NCBI RefSeq assembly: GCF_010634855.1 | Contig: NZ_MWLQ01000004.1 | Span: forward strand, 1-48,940 | Direction of reading: 5' to 3' | Origin: Microbacterium sp. B35-30 | Lineage (GTDB): Bacteria > Actinomycetota > Actinomycetes > Actinomycetales > Microbacteriaceae | DNA length: 48,940 nucleotides | Part shown: positions 25,369 through 33,365 of the stretch, one piece after another | Numbering within the stretch: position 1 is the first letter of the stretch | Layout: every line of letters starts with the position of its first letter | The notes under the pieces: generated by a model | Seen by the model: only the letters and a program-made list of their open reading frames with translations | Told to the model about the DNA's origin: nothing | The model's database searches: none | Position numbers and translations under genes: made by a program

Positions 25369-27405
25369 TCAGAAGCGGCCACCTCCTCGACGGGCGCGTG
25401 TGCCGCCGCCTCCGAAGCTACCGGGTCGCATACCGCCGCCGGAGGATCGGCCGCCGCCGCCCAGCATGCCGCCCAGGCCGCCGAGCCCGCCGCCGGAGGA
25501 GCGGCCGCCGCTCAGCACGGAGTTGAGCACGATGCCGCCCAGTACCGCGCCGAGCATGCCGCCGCCGGACTGACCGCCGCCCTGCGGGCCGCCGAACATG
25601 CCGCCCATTCCTCCGCCGTCGAACGCGCCGACGTCGTTCTGTGCGAGCTGGATCGCCTGCCCTGCGAGCTGATCGGCGCGTTGCGCCTGCAGCAGCGCCT
25701 GCTGCGGGTCGCCCGCCTGCAGCGCGTGCGCCCGGGCGAGCGAGGCGCCGGCCTCGGCGAGGCGCGTGCGAGCCTGTGCTCCGACCGCACCGCGGCGCGC
25801 GGTGATGTAGTCCTCGGCGGCCGACACCTGAGCCTGCGCCTGCATCATGACCTGGCCGACCATCTGGCGCGCGCGCTCGGCCTGGGCGGCGGCATCCCGC
25901 ACGCCCTGCACGAGCGAGTCGATCTGCGCGTTGGCCGCCTCGAGGCTCTGCAGCGCGGCGAGCGGTCGCCGTGCGGTGCCGGTGAGCTGCGTGCGTGCGG
26001 CGTCGAGCTGCTGCCGCGTGCCGGCGATGACGCTCGCGATGCGCCCGTCGGTGTCGGGGAGGGCCGCCGCCGCGGCGATGTCGCTTTCGAGTTCGGCGAC
26101 CAGGGCCGTCGCGTTGCGCTCACCGGCGGAGAGATCGGCCGCCAGTTTCTCGATGGCGTCCTCGAGGAGCGTGGCCTGACCCACAGCCTCTTCGGCGGCT
26201 CGGATGCCGACTGCCGCCTCCCCGCCGTCGCCGGCGCCGATGGCGGTCTGCGCGGCGGCGAGCTGCTCGTCGGCGAACGCCAGGCGCTGACGTGCCTGCG
26301 CGGGGTTGTCGACGACGGTGGCGAGCGCCTCCGGCGCATAGGTCGACTGCAGCTGCTGCAGCTGCGCGGCGGCCTGATCGAGGGATGCCGCGGCCTTCGC
26401 CCGCTCCTCCTGCACACGTGCGAGCGCCTCGGGAGCGTTCTGCTCGAGCTTGCGCAGCTCGTCGAAGGCGGCCGCCTTCTCGTCGAGCAGGGTGTTGGAC
26501 GCCTCGCAGAGGGCGATGATGCGCTCGTTCCACGCGCGGGCGTCGGCCTCGGAATCGGGATCGACGTCGTCGAGCTTCTGCTTGAGCCCGAACGCCTCGT
26601 CGAGGTTCTGCTGCGCGGTCGCGAGCGCCGCCTCGAACTCCTCGGTGGCGGCATCGCCGAACTGCGCCTTGGCGAAGCCGAGCTCCTGGCCGCTGGTCTT
26701 GAGCGCGTCGTCGGTCTCGACGAGGAGCGTCGCCGCGCGCCTTTCGAGCTCTTCGATACTCGGCTGCGGCGGGCCGCTCGGTGCACCCGGCACCGCGCCG
26801 CGTGTGCGCCGGCGCCGCAGGAACATCACGAGCAGCACGATGCCGACTCCGACGACCCCGATCAGGAGGAGCCAGGTGAGCCACGATCCGCCGCCGGAGG
26901 CGCCGGAGTCGACCCCGCCCGAACCGCCGCCGGCAGCGTCGGTGAGGCCGTCGGCCGCGGCATCGACGGCGCCGAGCCAGTCGTCCTGCGCGAGCGCGGG
27001 CTGGATCCGCTGCTGCTCGATCGCGGCGACCTGGTCCTGGGTGAGCGGGCCGGCCGGGTCGGCCGAGAGGTAGTACTGGCGCCCCTCGGTGGCGACCGCG
27101 AGAAGGTACTGCGTGACCCCGAGTCCGTTGTCGTCGGCGGTCTGGTTCGCCCAGTCCGCAGCGTCGGCGGGGTCGGTGAAGTCGTCGACGTAGACGACCC
27201 AGAGGTCGAGTCCGGTGTCGGACTTCAGCTGCTCGAGGCGGCTCTGCGCCTCGGCCTCCTCTGTCGCCGACAGCACGTCCACGTCATCGACCACGAAGAC
27301 CGAGGGGAGCGACACCGGGGGAGTCGCCTGCGCGATCCCGCCGCCGATCGCCGTGATCGCGACCACCGCAACGGACGCCAGCGCTGCAGCCCATCGCAGT
27401 CGCAT
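25369..27405 (-). CDS. TPM-domain membrane protein with long coiled-coil and Gly-rich tail
   Basis: This 678-residue protein has an N-terminal signal or anchor (residues 1-27), a TPM domain (about 35-160, outside the membrane; VFVVDDVDVLSATEEAEAQ and the following TGLDLWVVYVDD), a glycine/serine linker, a membrane helix at about 175-196, and then about 390 cytoplasmic residues of alanine- and glutamine-rich coiled coil. The tail from about 590 is glycine/methionine-rich (GGGMGGMFGG) and ends in an RG-rich stretch. TPM domains occur in envelope proteins, some involved in photosystem repair. Next to pspA this suggests a membrane-stress unit in which the inside coiled coil may meet PspA. A possible promoter TAGACT lies at 27442-27447. 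Confidence 0.9.
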   Translation of the reverse strand: MRLRWAAALASVAVVAITAIGGGIAQATPPVSLPSVFVVDDVDVLSATEEAEAQSRLEQLKSDTGLDLWVVYVDDFTDPADAADWANQTADDNGLGVTQYLLAVATEGRQYYLSADPAGPLTQDQVAAIEQQRIQPALAQDDWLGAVDAAADGLTDAAGGGSGGVDSGASGGGSWLTWLLLIGVVGVGIVLLVMFLRRRRTRGAVPGAPSGPPQPSIEELERRAATLLVETDDALKTSGQELGFAKAQFGDAATEEFEAALATAQQNLDEAFGLKQKLDDVDPDSEADARAWNERIIALCEASNTLLDEKAAAFDELRKLEQNAPEALARVQEERAKAAASLDQAAAQLQQLQSTYAPEALATVVDNPAQARQRLAFADEQLAAAQTAIGAGDGGEAAVGIRAAEEAVGQATLLEDAIEKLAADLSAGERNATALVAELESDIAAAAALPDTDGRIASVIAGTRQQLDAARTQLTGTARRPLAALQSLEAANAQIDSLVQGVRDAAAQAERARQMVGQVMMQAQAQVSAAEDYITARRGAVGAQARTRLAEAGASLARAHALQAGDPQQALLQAQRADQLAGQAIQLAQNDVGAFDGGGMGGMFGGPQGGGQSGGGMLGAVLGGIVLNSVLSGGRSSGGGLGGLGGMLGGGGRSSGGGMRPGSFGGGGTRARRGGGRF

Positions 27406-27607
27406 CGATCCCCCCTCTGGGACTCGGGTTCCCCTCCGGCGAGTCTATTCAGCCGCGGGGATACGACGATAGCCCACGGCTCCCTTCCCGCATGTGTGTT
27501 CGCCGTGAACGTACCCGTGCTCCCGGCGCCACACGGCGCAGCGGTGCGGGTCGCTGAAGGGCGGTGCAGCGGCCGGCCGGTAATCTTGCCGATTCGGAAG
27601 GAGCACC

Positions 27608-28450
27608 ATGGACGATCGCTACGGCGGGGATGTGCTGGCCACGGGCTGGAAGGGCCACGGGGTGCGCGAAGTGCCGCGGGTGCCGGCATCCCGCGATCTC
27701 GTCGTCGAGGTGGCGGACGACGGATTCTGCGGGGCCGTCGTCGGCGTCTCGGGCGGGCTGGTCGAGCTCGAGGACCGCACCGGTCGCCGGCGCCTGTTTC
27801 CGCTGGGCCCCGGGTTCCTCATCGAGGGCAGGGACGTCGTGCTCGGGCCGCCCGTCGCCGCACCGGCGCGCACCGGCCCGCAGCGGACGGCGTCGGGGTC
27901 GTTCGCCGCCGCCGACGCCCGAGCGCGCACGGCGCGCGCCAGCCGCATCCTGGTGGAGGGCCGGCACGACGCCGAGCTCGTGGAGCGGGTGTGGGGCGAC
28001 GACCTGCGCGCCGAGGGCGTCGTCGTGGAGTACCTCCAGGGCATCGATCTGCTCGATGCCGCACTCGACGAGGAGCCGCCCTCTGCGCAGCGCCGCTACG
28101 GCGTGCTCGTCGACCACCTGGTGCCGGGCTCGAAGGAATCGCGCATCGCCGACACCATCGCCCGCGGCCGCCACGGTGCGCACGTGCTGATCGTGGGGCA
28201 CCCGTGGGTCGACGTGTGGCAGTGCGTCACACCCCGCGCCATGGGCATCGAGCGCTGGCCCGAGGTGCCTCGCGGCACCGAGTTCAAGGTGGGGGTGTGC
28301 CGCGCGCTCGGCTGGCCCGCGCGCGACCAGGCCGACATCGCGCGCGCCTGGCAGCGCATCCTGGCCTCGGTGAAGACCTACCGCGACCTCGAGCCGGCTT
28401 TCCTGGGCCGCGTCGAGGAGCTCATCGACTTCGTCACCGTCGCGCATTGA
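27608..28450 (+). CDS. DUF3097 protein
   Basis: This 280-residue cytosolic protein belongs to DUF3097, an actinobacterial family of unknown function. It begins MDDRYGGDVLATGWKGHG. In the middle ILVEGRHDAELVERVWGDDL and YGVLVDHLVPGSKE resemble the Glu and Asp motifs of a Toprim fold, which suggests nucleic-acid chemistry; this is my inference. GGAAGGAG precedes the ATG, and TAATCT (27581-27586) is a likely -10. It is divergent from the TPM gene and upstream of trmB. Confidence 0.88.
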   Translation: MDDRYGGDVLATGWKGHGVREVPRVPASRDLVVEVADDGFCGAVVGVSGGLVELEDRTGRRRLFPLGPGFLIEGRDVVLGPPVAAPARTGPQRTASGSFAAADARARTARASRILVEGRHDAELVERVWGDDLRAEGVVVEYLQGIDLLDAALDEEPPSAQRRYGVLVDHLVPGSKESRIADTIARGRHGAHVLIVGHPWVDVWQCVTPRAMGIERWPEVPRGTEFKVGVCRALGWPARDQADIARAWQRILASVKTYRDLEPAFLGRVEELIDFVTVAH

Positions 28451-28578
28451 GGCGGCGCGGGCTTCCCGTCCGTGACCGCTTTCGTTTCCTGCGGCCGCTG
28501 CGTCGGGTAGCCGCGCTCGCCGGGGACTGCCGCCCTCGCCGGAGCGGCGGCGTCGGGCGGGCTGGGTAGCCTGGTGGG

Positions 28579-29319
28579 GTGACGAACCCTGCCGCGCCCG
28601 AGCCCCGTACCTTCCGCGAGAAGCCGGTGTCGTTCGTGCGCCGGAGCGGACGGATGTCGGAGGCGCAGGATCGCGCCTGGAGCGAGCTCGCCCCGCATTA
28701 CGTGATCGACGTGCCGCGCGATCTCGCGGCGACCAGCATCCTGCCCGGATCGTCGATCGACCCGGCCGCGGTGTGGGGGCGCGAGGCGCCGCTCATCGTC
28801 GAGATCGGATCGGGTCAAGGGCACGCGATCGTGCACGCCGCGACCTCGCGGCCCCACGACGACTTCCTCGCGATCGAGGTCTTCCGGGCGGGGCTCGCCC
28901 GCACCATGCTCGATGCCGACCGCGCCGGCGCGCGCAACCTGCGGCTGGTCGAGGCGAACGCGCCCGAGGTGCTGCAGCACCTGCTGCCGGCGGCATCCGT
29001 CGACGAACTGTGGGTCTTCTTCCCCGACCCGTGGCACAAGAAGAAGCACACCAAGCGACGCCTCGTGGCCGAGGGTTTCGCCGAGATCGCGGCGACCGCC
29101 CTGCGGGACGGCGGCATCCTGCGCCTGGCCACCGACTGGGAGGACTACGCCCTGCAGATGCGCGCCGTCCTGGCCGCGGCGCCGGAGTTCGAGCCGACCT
29201 TCGAGGGGGACTGGGCGCCGCGCTTCGAGGGCCGGGTGCTCACGGCGTTCGAGCGCAAGGGCGCGCGCGTGGGACGCGACATCCGCGATCTGTCGTACCG
29301 CCGCGCCGCGAGGTCATGA
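28579..29319 (+). CDS. trmB: tRNA (guanine-N7-)-methyltransferase
   Basis: This 246-residue SAM-dependent enzyme methylates G46 in the variable loop of tRNAs. The SAM site VEIGSGQGHAIVHAA and the TrmB signature FFPDPWHKKKHTKRRLV are intact. The GTG start is preceded by TAGCCT (28567-28572) and exactly six bases (leaderless). Its stop overlaps the start of the following MFS gene by four bases (ATGA), so the methyltransferase and the transporter are translated together, an odd partnership. Confidence 0.95.
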   Translation: MTNPAAPEPRTFREKPVSFVRRSGRMSEAQDRAWSELAPHYVIDVPRDLAATSILPGSSIDPAAVWGREAPLIVEIGSGQGHAIVHAATSRPHDDFLAIEVFRAGLARTMLDADRAGARNLRLVEANAPEVLQHLLPAASVDELWVFFPDPWHKKKHTKRRLVAEGFAEIAATALRDGGILRLATDWEDYALQMRAVLAAAPEFEPTFEGDWAPRFEGRVLTAFERKGARVGRDIRDLSYRRAARS

Positions 29320-30644
29320 GCGCGAGCCCGGGGCCGGTCCCAGGGCCAGATCCGATTCCCGGCGTCGCCCCGGCCACACGCCGCGACCACTGGCGATTCG
29401 TGCGCCCGCTCGCTCACCGCGACTTCCGCATGCTGTTCGGCGCGGTCGTGCTCTCGATCTTCGGCGCCGGCATGTGGGCCGTCGTCATGGTCTACACCGT
29501 GATCGGCGCGGGAGGCGGTCCGGTGGACCTCTCGCTGGTCGCCGCTGCGAACGCCGTCGGGCTGCTGGTGTGCGCGATCCCGGGCGGCATCGCCGCCGAT
29601 CGCGTACCGCGACGTCTGCTGCTGCGCGTCGTCGAGCTGCTGAACCTCGTCGCGATCACATCCGTCGCGGTGGCCGGCGTGCTGGGGGCCGTGTCGATCC
29701 CGCACCTCGCGATCGTCGCCTTCGTGCTCGGAGCGGGCGCCGGCTTCTTCTTCCCCGCCTACAGCGCGATCCTGCCTCGCATCCTGCCGCCTGCCCAGCT
29801 GCTCGCGGCGAACGGACTCGAGGGTGCGATCCGCCCGGCGCTGCAGCAGGCCGCCGGCCCCGCAGCGGCGGGCATGATCGTCGCCGCCGTCCTCGCACCT
29901 GCCCACGCGGCGTGGGGCGTGGTCGCCGCGCACGCGCTCGCGCTGGTGCTGCTGCTGTTCGTGCGGCCGGAGCCGCCCGTCGCGGAGGGCGAGGAGCACG
30001 AGCCGGCAGCCGGCGTGCGGGGAGTGCTGCACGACCTGCGCGAGGCCGTCGCGTTCACCGTGCGGACGCCCTGGCTGCTCTGGACCCTGCTGTTCGCGAC
30101 CGGCTGGGTGCTCGTTTTCCTCGGACCGGAGGAGGTGCTGCTGCCGTTCCTCACCCGCGAGCGGATCGGCGAGGATCCGCGGCTGTTCGGGTTCCTCCTC
30201 GCGATCTACGGCATCGGCGGCGTGCTCGGCTCGATCGTGGTGTCGTCGATGCGGCTGCCTCGGCGCTACCTGACGGTGATGATCGGCGTCTGGTCGGTCA
30301 GCACGCTGCCCTTCGCCGTCGTGGGCGTCACGCACGAGTACTGGGTGATGGCGCTGTGCCTGTTCCTCGTGGGGTTCGGGTTCAGCTACGGCAACGTGAT
30401 CTGGGGCACGCTGCTGCAGCGGCGCGTGCCCCGCCGCATGCTCGGACGCATCTCGAGCCTCGACTTCTTCGTGTCGCTCGCGCTGATGCCCCTGTCGATG
30501 GCGCTCGCCGGCCCGCTCGCCGAGGTGGTGCCCATCGAGGCGATCTTCATCGCCGCGGGCGTGATCCCGCTCGCGCTCGGCGTGCTGGCGTACCTCGTGG
30601 CCCGGATGCCCGAGGATGAGATCGCGCACCCGCTCGACCGCTGA
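29316..30644 (+). CDS. MFS transporter (MFS_3/enterobactin-exporter-like)
   Basis: This 442-residue membrane protein has about 11-12 helices. After a proline-rich N-terminus, FRPLAHRDFRMLFGAVVLS-like sequence (FVRPLAHRDFRMLFGA here) is typical of the MFS_3 group that includes the enterobactin exporter EntS and macrolide pumps. AIPGGIAADRVPRRLLL is the loop 2-3 motif. It likely exports a small molecule by proton antiport; the substrate is unknown. The start at 29316 overlaps the trmB stop. The CPBP-like gene begins 28 bp downstream and may be in the same transcript. Confidence 0.9.
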   Translation: MSASPGPVPGPDPIPGVAPATRRDHWRFVRPLAHRDFRMLFGAVVLSIFGAGMWAVVMVYTVIGAGGGPVDLSLVAAANAVGLLVCAIPGGIAADRVPRRLLLRVVELLNLVAITSVAVAGVLGAVSIPHLAIVAFVLGAGAGFFFPAYSAILPRILPPAQLLAANGLEGAIRPALQQAAGPAAAGMIVAAVLAPAHAAWGVVAAHALALVLLLFVRPEPPVAEGEEHEPAAGVRGVLHDLREAVAFTVRTPWLLWTLLFATGWVLVFLGPEEVLLPFLTRERIGEDPRLFGFLLAIYGIGGVLGSIVVSSMRLPRRYLTVMIGVWSVSTLPFAVVGVTHEYWVMALCLFLVGFGFSYGNVIWGTLLQRRVPRRMLGRISSLDFFVSLALMPLSMALAGPLAEVVPIEAIFIAAGVIPLALGVLAYLVARMPEDEIAHPLDR

Positions 30645-30672
30645 CGCCCACCGACCCCCGGAGCCGCCCCGC

Positions 30673-31665
30673 ATGCCTGCACACCCCGACGCCCCGCCCG
30701 CGCCGGTCGTGGCCGCGTGGTCATGGCGGCTGGTGCCCGCCCTCCTCGTGTGCCTGGCCGCCCCGGCCTTCTTCGTCGCGCGGGTGCCCTGGCTCGGCTG
30801 GCTGCTGCTGGCAGCCGGGCTCGCGACCGCCCTGCTGGTCGAGCGGACGCTCCCCACGAGCTCTCCGGGCGACGCCGTGGCACCGCGCGGAGCCTCTGAG
30901 CGCCGGGGCCCGCCCGCAGCCGCCGCGCCGGGCGACGCCGTGCGTGCGGGCTCGAGCATCGAGACGGCGACGGCCACCGGCATCCGTCCGCCGTCGCTGC
31001 TGCGCGACCTCTCGCTCATCGCCGTGGGGCTGCTCATCGTGAGCGCCATCCCGCTGAAGGCCGAGCTCGACAACCTCGCGATCCTGCGGTTCGCGCTCGC
31101 TCTGGGCGGCGCCGTGGCAGTCCCTTACGTGATCTCGCGGTGGGTGTATCGCGACGGAGCCGGGCAGCGGGGGGCGATCCGCTTCCCCTGGCGCGGCGGC
31201 GGGCGGTGGACCCGGTTCCAGTGGACCTGGCTGGTCGCGGTCCTGCTCCTCGGGTGGCTGATCCTGCCGTTCTACTTCATCACCTCCGGGGTGTACCTCA
31301 ACTGGCCCGTCGTGAACACCCCCGAGCTCATCGCGCGGCTCTTCGTCGGCGTGGGCGCGGTGGGCATCTGGGACGAGCTGTTCTTCATCTGCACCTGCTT
31401 CGCGCTGCTGCGGCGCCATTTCCCGTTCTGGCAGGCCAACGTGCTGCAGTCGGTGGTGTTCGTCTCGTTCCTGTGGGAGCTCGGGTACCAGGCGTGGGGC
31501 CCGCTGCTCACGATCCCGTTCGCCCTGCTGCAGGGCTTCATCTTCATGAAGACGCGCTCGCTCGCCTACGTCGTGACCGTGCACCTGCTTTTCGACGCCG
31601 TCGTGTTCCTCGTGCTCGTGCACGCGCACAACCCGGGGATGCTCGACGGGCTCTTCCTCGTGTGA
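30673..31665 (+). CDS. CPBP/Abi-like membrane protein with degenerate protease motifs
   Basis: This 330-residue polytopic protein resembles CPBP intramembrane proteases (Abi family) in its C-terminal half: GAVGIWDELFFICTCFALLRR, then QSVVFVSFLWELGYQAWGP and TRSLAYVVTVHLLFDAVVF. However, the paired glutamates of motif 1 (EExxxR) are Asp-Glu without the arginine, and the histidine of motif 2 is missing; only the motif 3 histidine (HLLFD) remains. It may be catalytically dead or act differently. An Ala/Pro/Gly-rich linker at about 50-105 separates the first helices from the rest. ATG 30673 was chosen to follow the upstream MFS gene. Confidence 0.78.
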   Translation: MPAHPDAPPAPVVAAWSWRLVPALLVCLAAPAFFVARVPWLGWLLLAAGLATALLVERTLPTSSPGDAVAPRGASERRGPPAAAAPGDAVRAGSSIETATATGIRPPSLLRDLSLIAVGLLIVSAIPLKAELDNLAILRFALALGGAVAVPYVISRWVYRDGAGQRGAIRFPWRGGGRWTRFQWTWLVAVLLLGWLILPFYFITSGVYLNWPVVNTPELIARLFVGVGAVGIWDELFFICTCFALLRRHFPFWQANVLQSVVFVSFLWELGYQAWGPLLTIPFALLQGFIFMKTRSLAYVVTVHLLFDAVVFLVLVHAHNPGMLDGLFLV

Positions 31666-31667
31666 CC

Positions 31668-31720
31668 GGAATCGCGAAGGGTATACATGCGCCGGCGCAT
31701 GTATACCCTTTCGCGATTCC
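31668..31720. terminator. 53-base near-perfect palindrome after the CPBP-like gene
   Basis: The sequence from GGAATCGCGAAGGGTATAC to GTATACCCTTTCGCGATTCC reads the same on both strands except for one extra A; the centre is GCGCCGGCGC with no loop. It begins 3 bp after the stop codon, so terminator function is likely, but it is far longer and more AT-rich than the other terminators here. Confidence 0.65.
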
Positions 31721-31750
31721 ACTGCCCAGGGCGTGCCCAGGGGGAGTGGC

Positions 31751-31756
31751 TAGGGT
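31751..31756 (+). promoter_or_regulatory. -10 element of the riboswitch-gdx transcript
   Basis: TAGGGT, a common actinobacterial -10, lies about 25 bases before the riboswitch, giving a predicted start near 31763. No good -35 is visible. Confidence 0.45.
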
Positions 31757-31781
31757 GGGCCGTGGATCCTCGACCGGATCC

Positions 31782-31822
31782 CCGGACGACGGATCAGTAC
31801 CCGGTGAGCGACAAGACTGGCC
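31782..31822 (+). promoter_or_regulatory. Guanidine-III (ykkC-III) riboswitch
   Basis: The 41 bases contain the conserved blocks of the guanidine-III class: CCGGACGA at the 5' end, GTACCCGGT in the middle, and GACAAGAC near the 3' end. CCGG at 31782-31785 can pair with CCGG at 31800-31804 to form the class pseudoknot, and TCAGT (31794-31798) can pair with ACTGG (31816-31820) as the second stem. The ribosome binding site AGGAG starts 1-2 bases after it, so ligand binding would be expected to control translation of the SMR gene. Recognition is from remembered consensus, not a search. Confidence 0.85.
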
Positions 31823-31834
31823 AGGAGCACAGTC

Positions 31835-32155
31835 ATGTCGTGGGTCGTTCTCATTGTGTCCGGAGTCCTCGAGGCCGTCTGGGCCACCGCGCTCGGCAAG
31901 AGCGAGGGCTTCACCAAGCTCTGGCCGACCGTCGTCTTCGGCGTCTCTCTGCTGCTGAGCATGGGCGGTCTCGCCTGGGCGATGCGCGACATCTCCACCG
32001 GCACCGCCTACGCGGTATGGGTGGGGATCGGCGCGTCGCTCACCGTCGCGTACGCCATGATCACGGGCGACGAGGCGTTCTCCATCGTCAAGATGCTGCT
32101 GATCCTCGGGCTGGTGGGCTGCGTCGTCGGCCTCAAGCTCGTGGGACACGAGTGA
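31835..32155 (+). CDS. gdx: SMR family exporter, guanidinium-type (Gdx/SugE)
   Basis: This 106-residue protein has four membrane helices and functions as an antiparallel dimer at the membrane. The essential glutamate is in helix 1 (VSGVLEAVWATALGKSEGF, Glu13), and the Gdx-type features GVLExxWA, a KSEGFTKLWPT segment and GTAYAVWVGIGA are present. Gdx proteins export guanidinium ion in exchange for protons. The guanidine-III riboswitch directly upstream makes this role almost certain. A hairpin terminator follows the stop by four bases, so it is transcribed alone. Confidence 0.94.
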   Translation: MSWVVLIVSGVLEAVWATALGKSEGFTKLWPTVVFGVSLLLSMGGLAWAMRDISTGTAYAVWVGIGASLTVAYAMITGDEAFSIVKMLLILGLVGCVVGLKLVGHE

Positions 32156-32159
32156 GGCG

Positions 32160-32189
32160 GAGGGGCGGATGCCGCGGCATCCGCCCCTC
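32160..32189 (+). terminator. Hairpin terminator after gdx
   Basis: A perfect 14-bp stem GAGGGGCGGATGCC/GGCATCCGCCCCTC encloses two bases and is followed by a pyrimidine-rich tail (GGCTTCTCTCACTTTC). Confidence 0.85.
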
Positions 32190-32469
32190 GGCTTCTCTCA
32201 CTTTCAACCTGACGTCGAGATGACTTCCGGGTGAACCCTTGACGACGCCCGTGCGGGGGAGGACATTCGATAGTGCGAAGTGAACACAGAGACGAGGAAC
32301 CCGAAAGGGAGCCGGATACGGAAACCATACTTCGTGCAGACGATCCCCCCGGCGCTTAGGCATCGAGGGGATCATCGCTGTGCGCCGGGCATCGCCGGGG
32401 CTCGTGCACGAAGCCGGAGCCCCGGCGAGGCTCGCTCGGCGGCGCGCCCCGCGCCCCTATCCTGACGAG
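32190..32469 (+). other. Unexplained structured leader before the MscS-like gene
   Basis: This 280-base stretch has no convincing gene. It contains TTGACG (32239-32244), a more A-rich block at 32270-32345 with small hairpins capped by GAAA (CCC-GAAA-GGG) and GATA (CCG-GATA-CGG), and then GC-rich complementary blocks such as GCCGGAGCCCCGGCG. The MscS-like gene has its own leaderless promoter (TATCCT, 32458-32463), so the block is either a separate small RNA or dead sequence. A 61-codon GTG frame (32280-32465) crosses it but has no ribosome binding site. Confidence 0.4.
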
Positions 32470-33303
32470 GTGGATTTCAGCACCTTCCTGAGCACGCCGA
32501 TCACGTGGTGGCAGGTGCTCTGGGCGGTGCTGTCCCTGGTGGCGGGCTGGGTCGCCTCGCGGTTCGCCAAGCGCGGCGTCGTCGATCTGATGGGCCATGT
32601 GCCGACGGCGACGCCTGCGGCCACACGGTTCGCCGCGCGCCTCGCGCAGTACACGCTGCTGCTGCTGGGCGTCGGCGTCGCTCTGGCGTTCCTCGGCGCC
32701 AACGTGCAGCCGGTGCTGGCCGTCGTGCTGGTGCTGGCGGTCGTCGCGGCGCTCGTGCTGCGGGGCGTGGCCGACAACTTCGCCGCGAGCGTGCTCATCG
32801 CCACCCGCAAGCCCGTCACTCTGGGCGAGGAGATCACCGTCGAAGGACCGGACGGCGAGCCCCTGACCGGCACCGTCATCGAGCTGAACTCTCGCGCCGT
32901 GGTCTTCACGACGCCCGACGGACGCACCGCCCACGTGCCGAACGCGAAGCTGCTCGCCGAGACGCTCGTCAACAACTCCCGGCACGGTGGCCGGCGCAGC
33001 GAGGTGCAGGTGCGCGTCGAACGTGCCGACGCGAGCATCGCCGACATCACCGTGGCGATGACGGATGCCACAGCCGCCGTCGACGGCGTGCACCCCGAGC
33101 CCGCGGTCGGCGTGCTCGTGTCGGCCGTCTCCGACGCGCGCGTCACCGCGCGGGTCCAGTTCTGGCATACTTCGTCGACCGGGCTCGGCGTGACGTCGGC
33201 GGTGGTGGCGGCGCTGACCGCGGGCCTCGCGGAGCGGGGGTGGGCGGCGACCGTCACGAGCGAGGCCGTCGGTCCGCCGCTCGTGCCGGGCGATCGGGTG
33301 TGA
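32470..33303 (+). CDS. Small mechanosensitive channel (MscS family)
   Basis: This 277-residue protein has three N-terminal helices followed by the MscS pore and beta domain: VVAALVLRGVADNFAASVLIATRKP and ITVEGPDGEPLTGTVIELNSRAVVF, then GRTAHVPNAKLLAETLVNNS. MscS channels open under membrane tension to release solutes. The GTG start follows TATCCT and exactly six bases (leaderless). Its TGA shares a base with an in-frame ATG of the SulP gene (TGATG), so the two are probably one transcript. Confidence 0.88.
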   Translation: MDFSTFLSTPITWWQVLWAVLSLVAGWVASRFAKRGVVDLMGHVPTATPAATRFAARLAQYTLLLLGVGVALAFLGANVQPVLAVVLVLAVVAALVLRGVADNFAASVLIATRKPVTLGEEITVEGPDGEPLTGTVIELNSRAVVFTTPDGRTAHVPNAKLLAETLVNNSRHGGRRSEVQVRVERADASIADITVAMTDATAAVDGVHPEPAVGVLVSAVSDARVTARVQFWHTSSTGLGVTSAVVAALTAGLAERGWAATVTSEAVGPPLVPGDRV

Positions 33304-33365
33304 TGCTGCCCGGCCGTGCCAAGGTGGACGAGTTCGTTTCCTCCCCACGCCCCTCAGGAGCCGGC

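Noticed and set aside
23965..28569. Open frame of 1534 codons on the plus strand
   Set aside because: It runs antisense to arginase, PspA and TPM genes and then out of frame through DUF3097. Its composition (Arg, Gly, Glu rich, no domains) is the usual mirror of high-GC coding sequence.
30673..31665. Abortive-infection (Abi) phage defence gene
   Set aside because: The fold is CPBP-like but two catalytic motifs are degenerate and no other defence genes lie nearby.
32280..32465. 61-codon GTG frame in the unexplained leader
   Set aside because: No ribosome binding site and a C-terminal half of Arg/Ala/Pro type expected from GC-rich non-coding DNA; kept only as part of the leader description.
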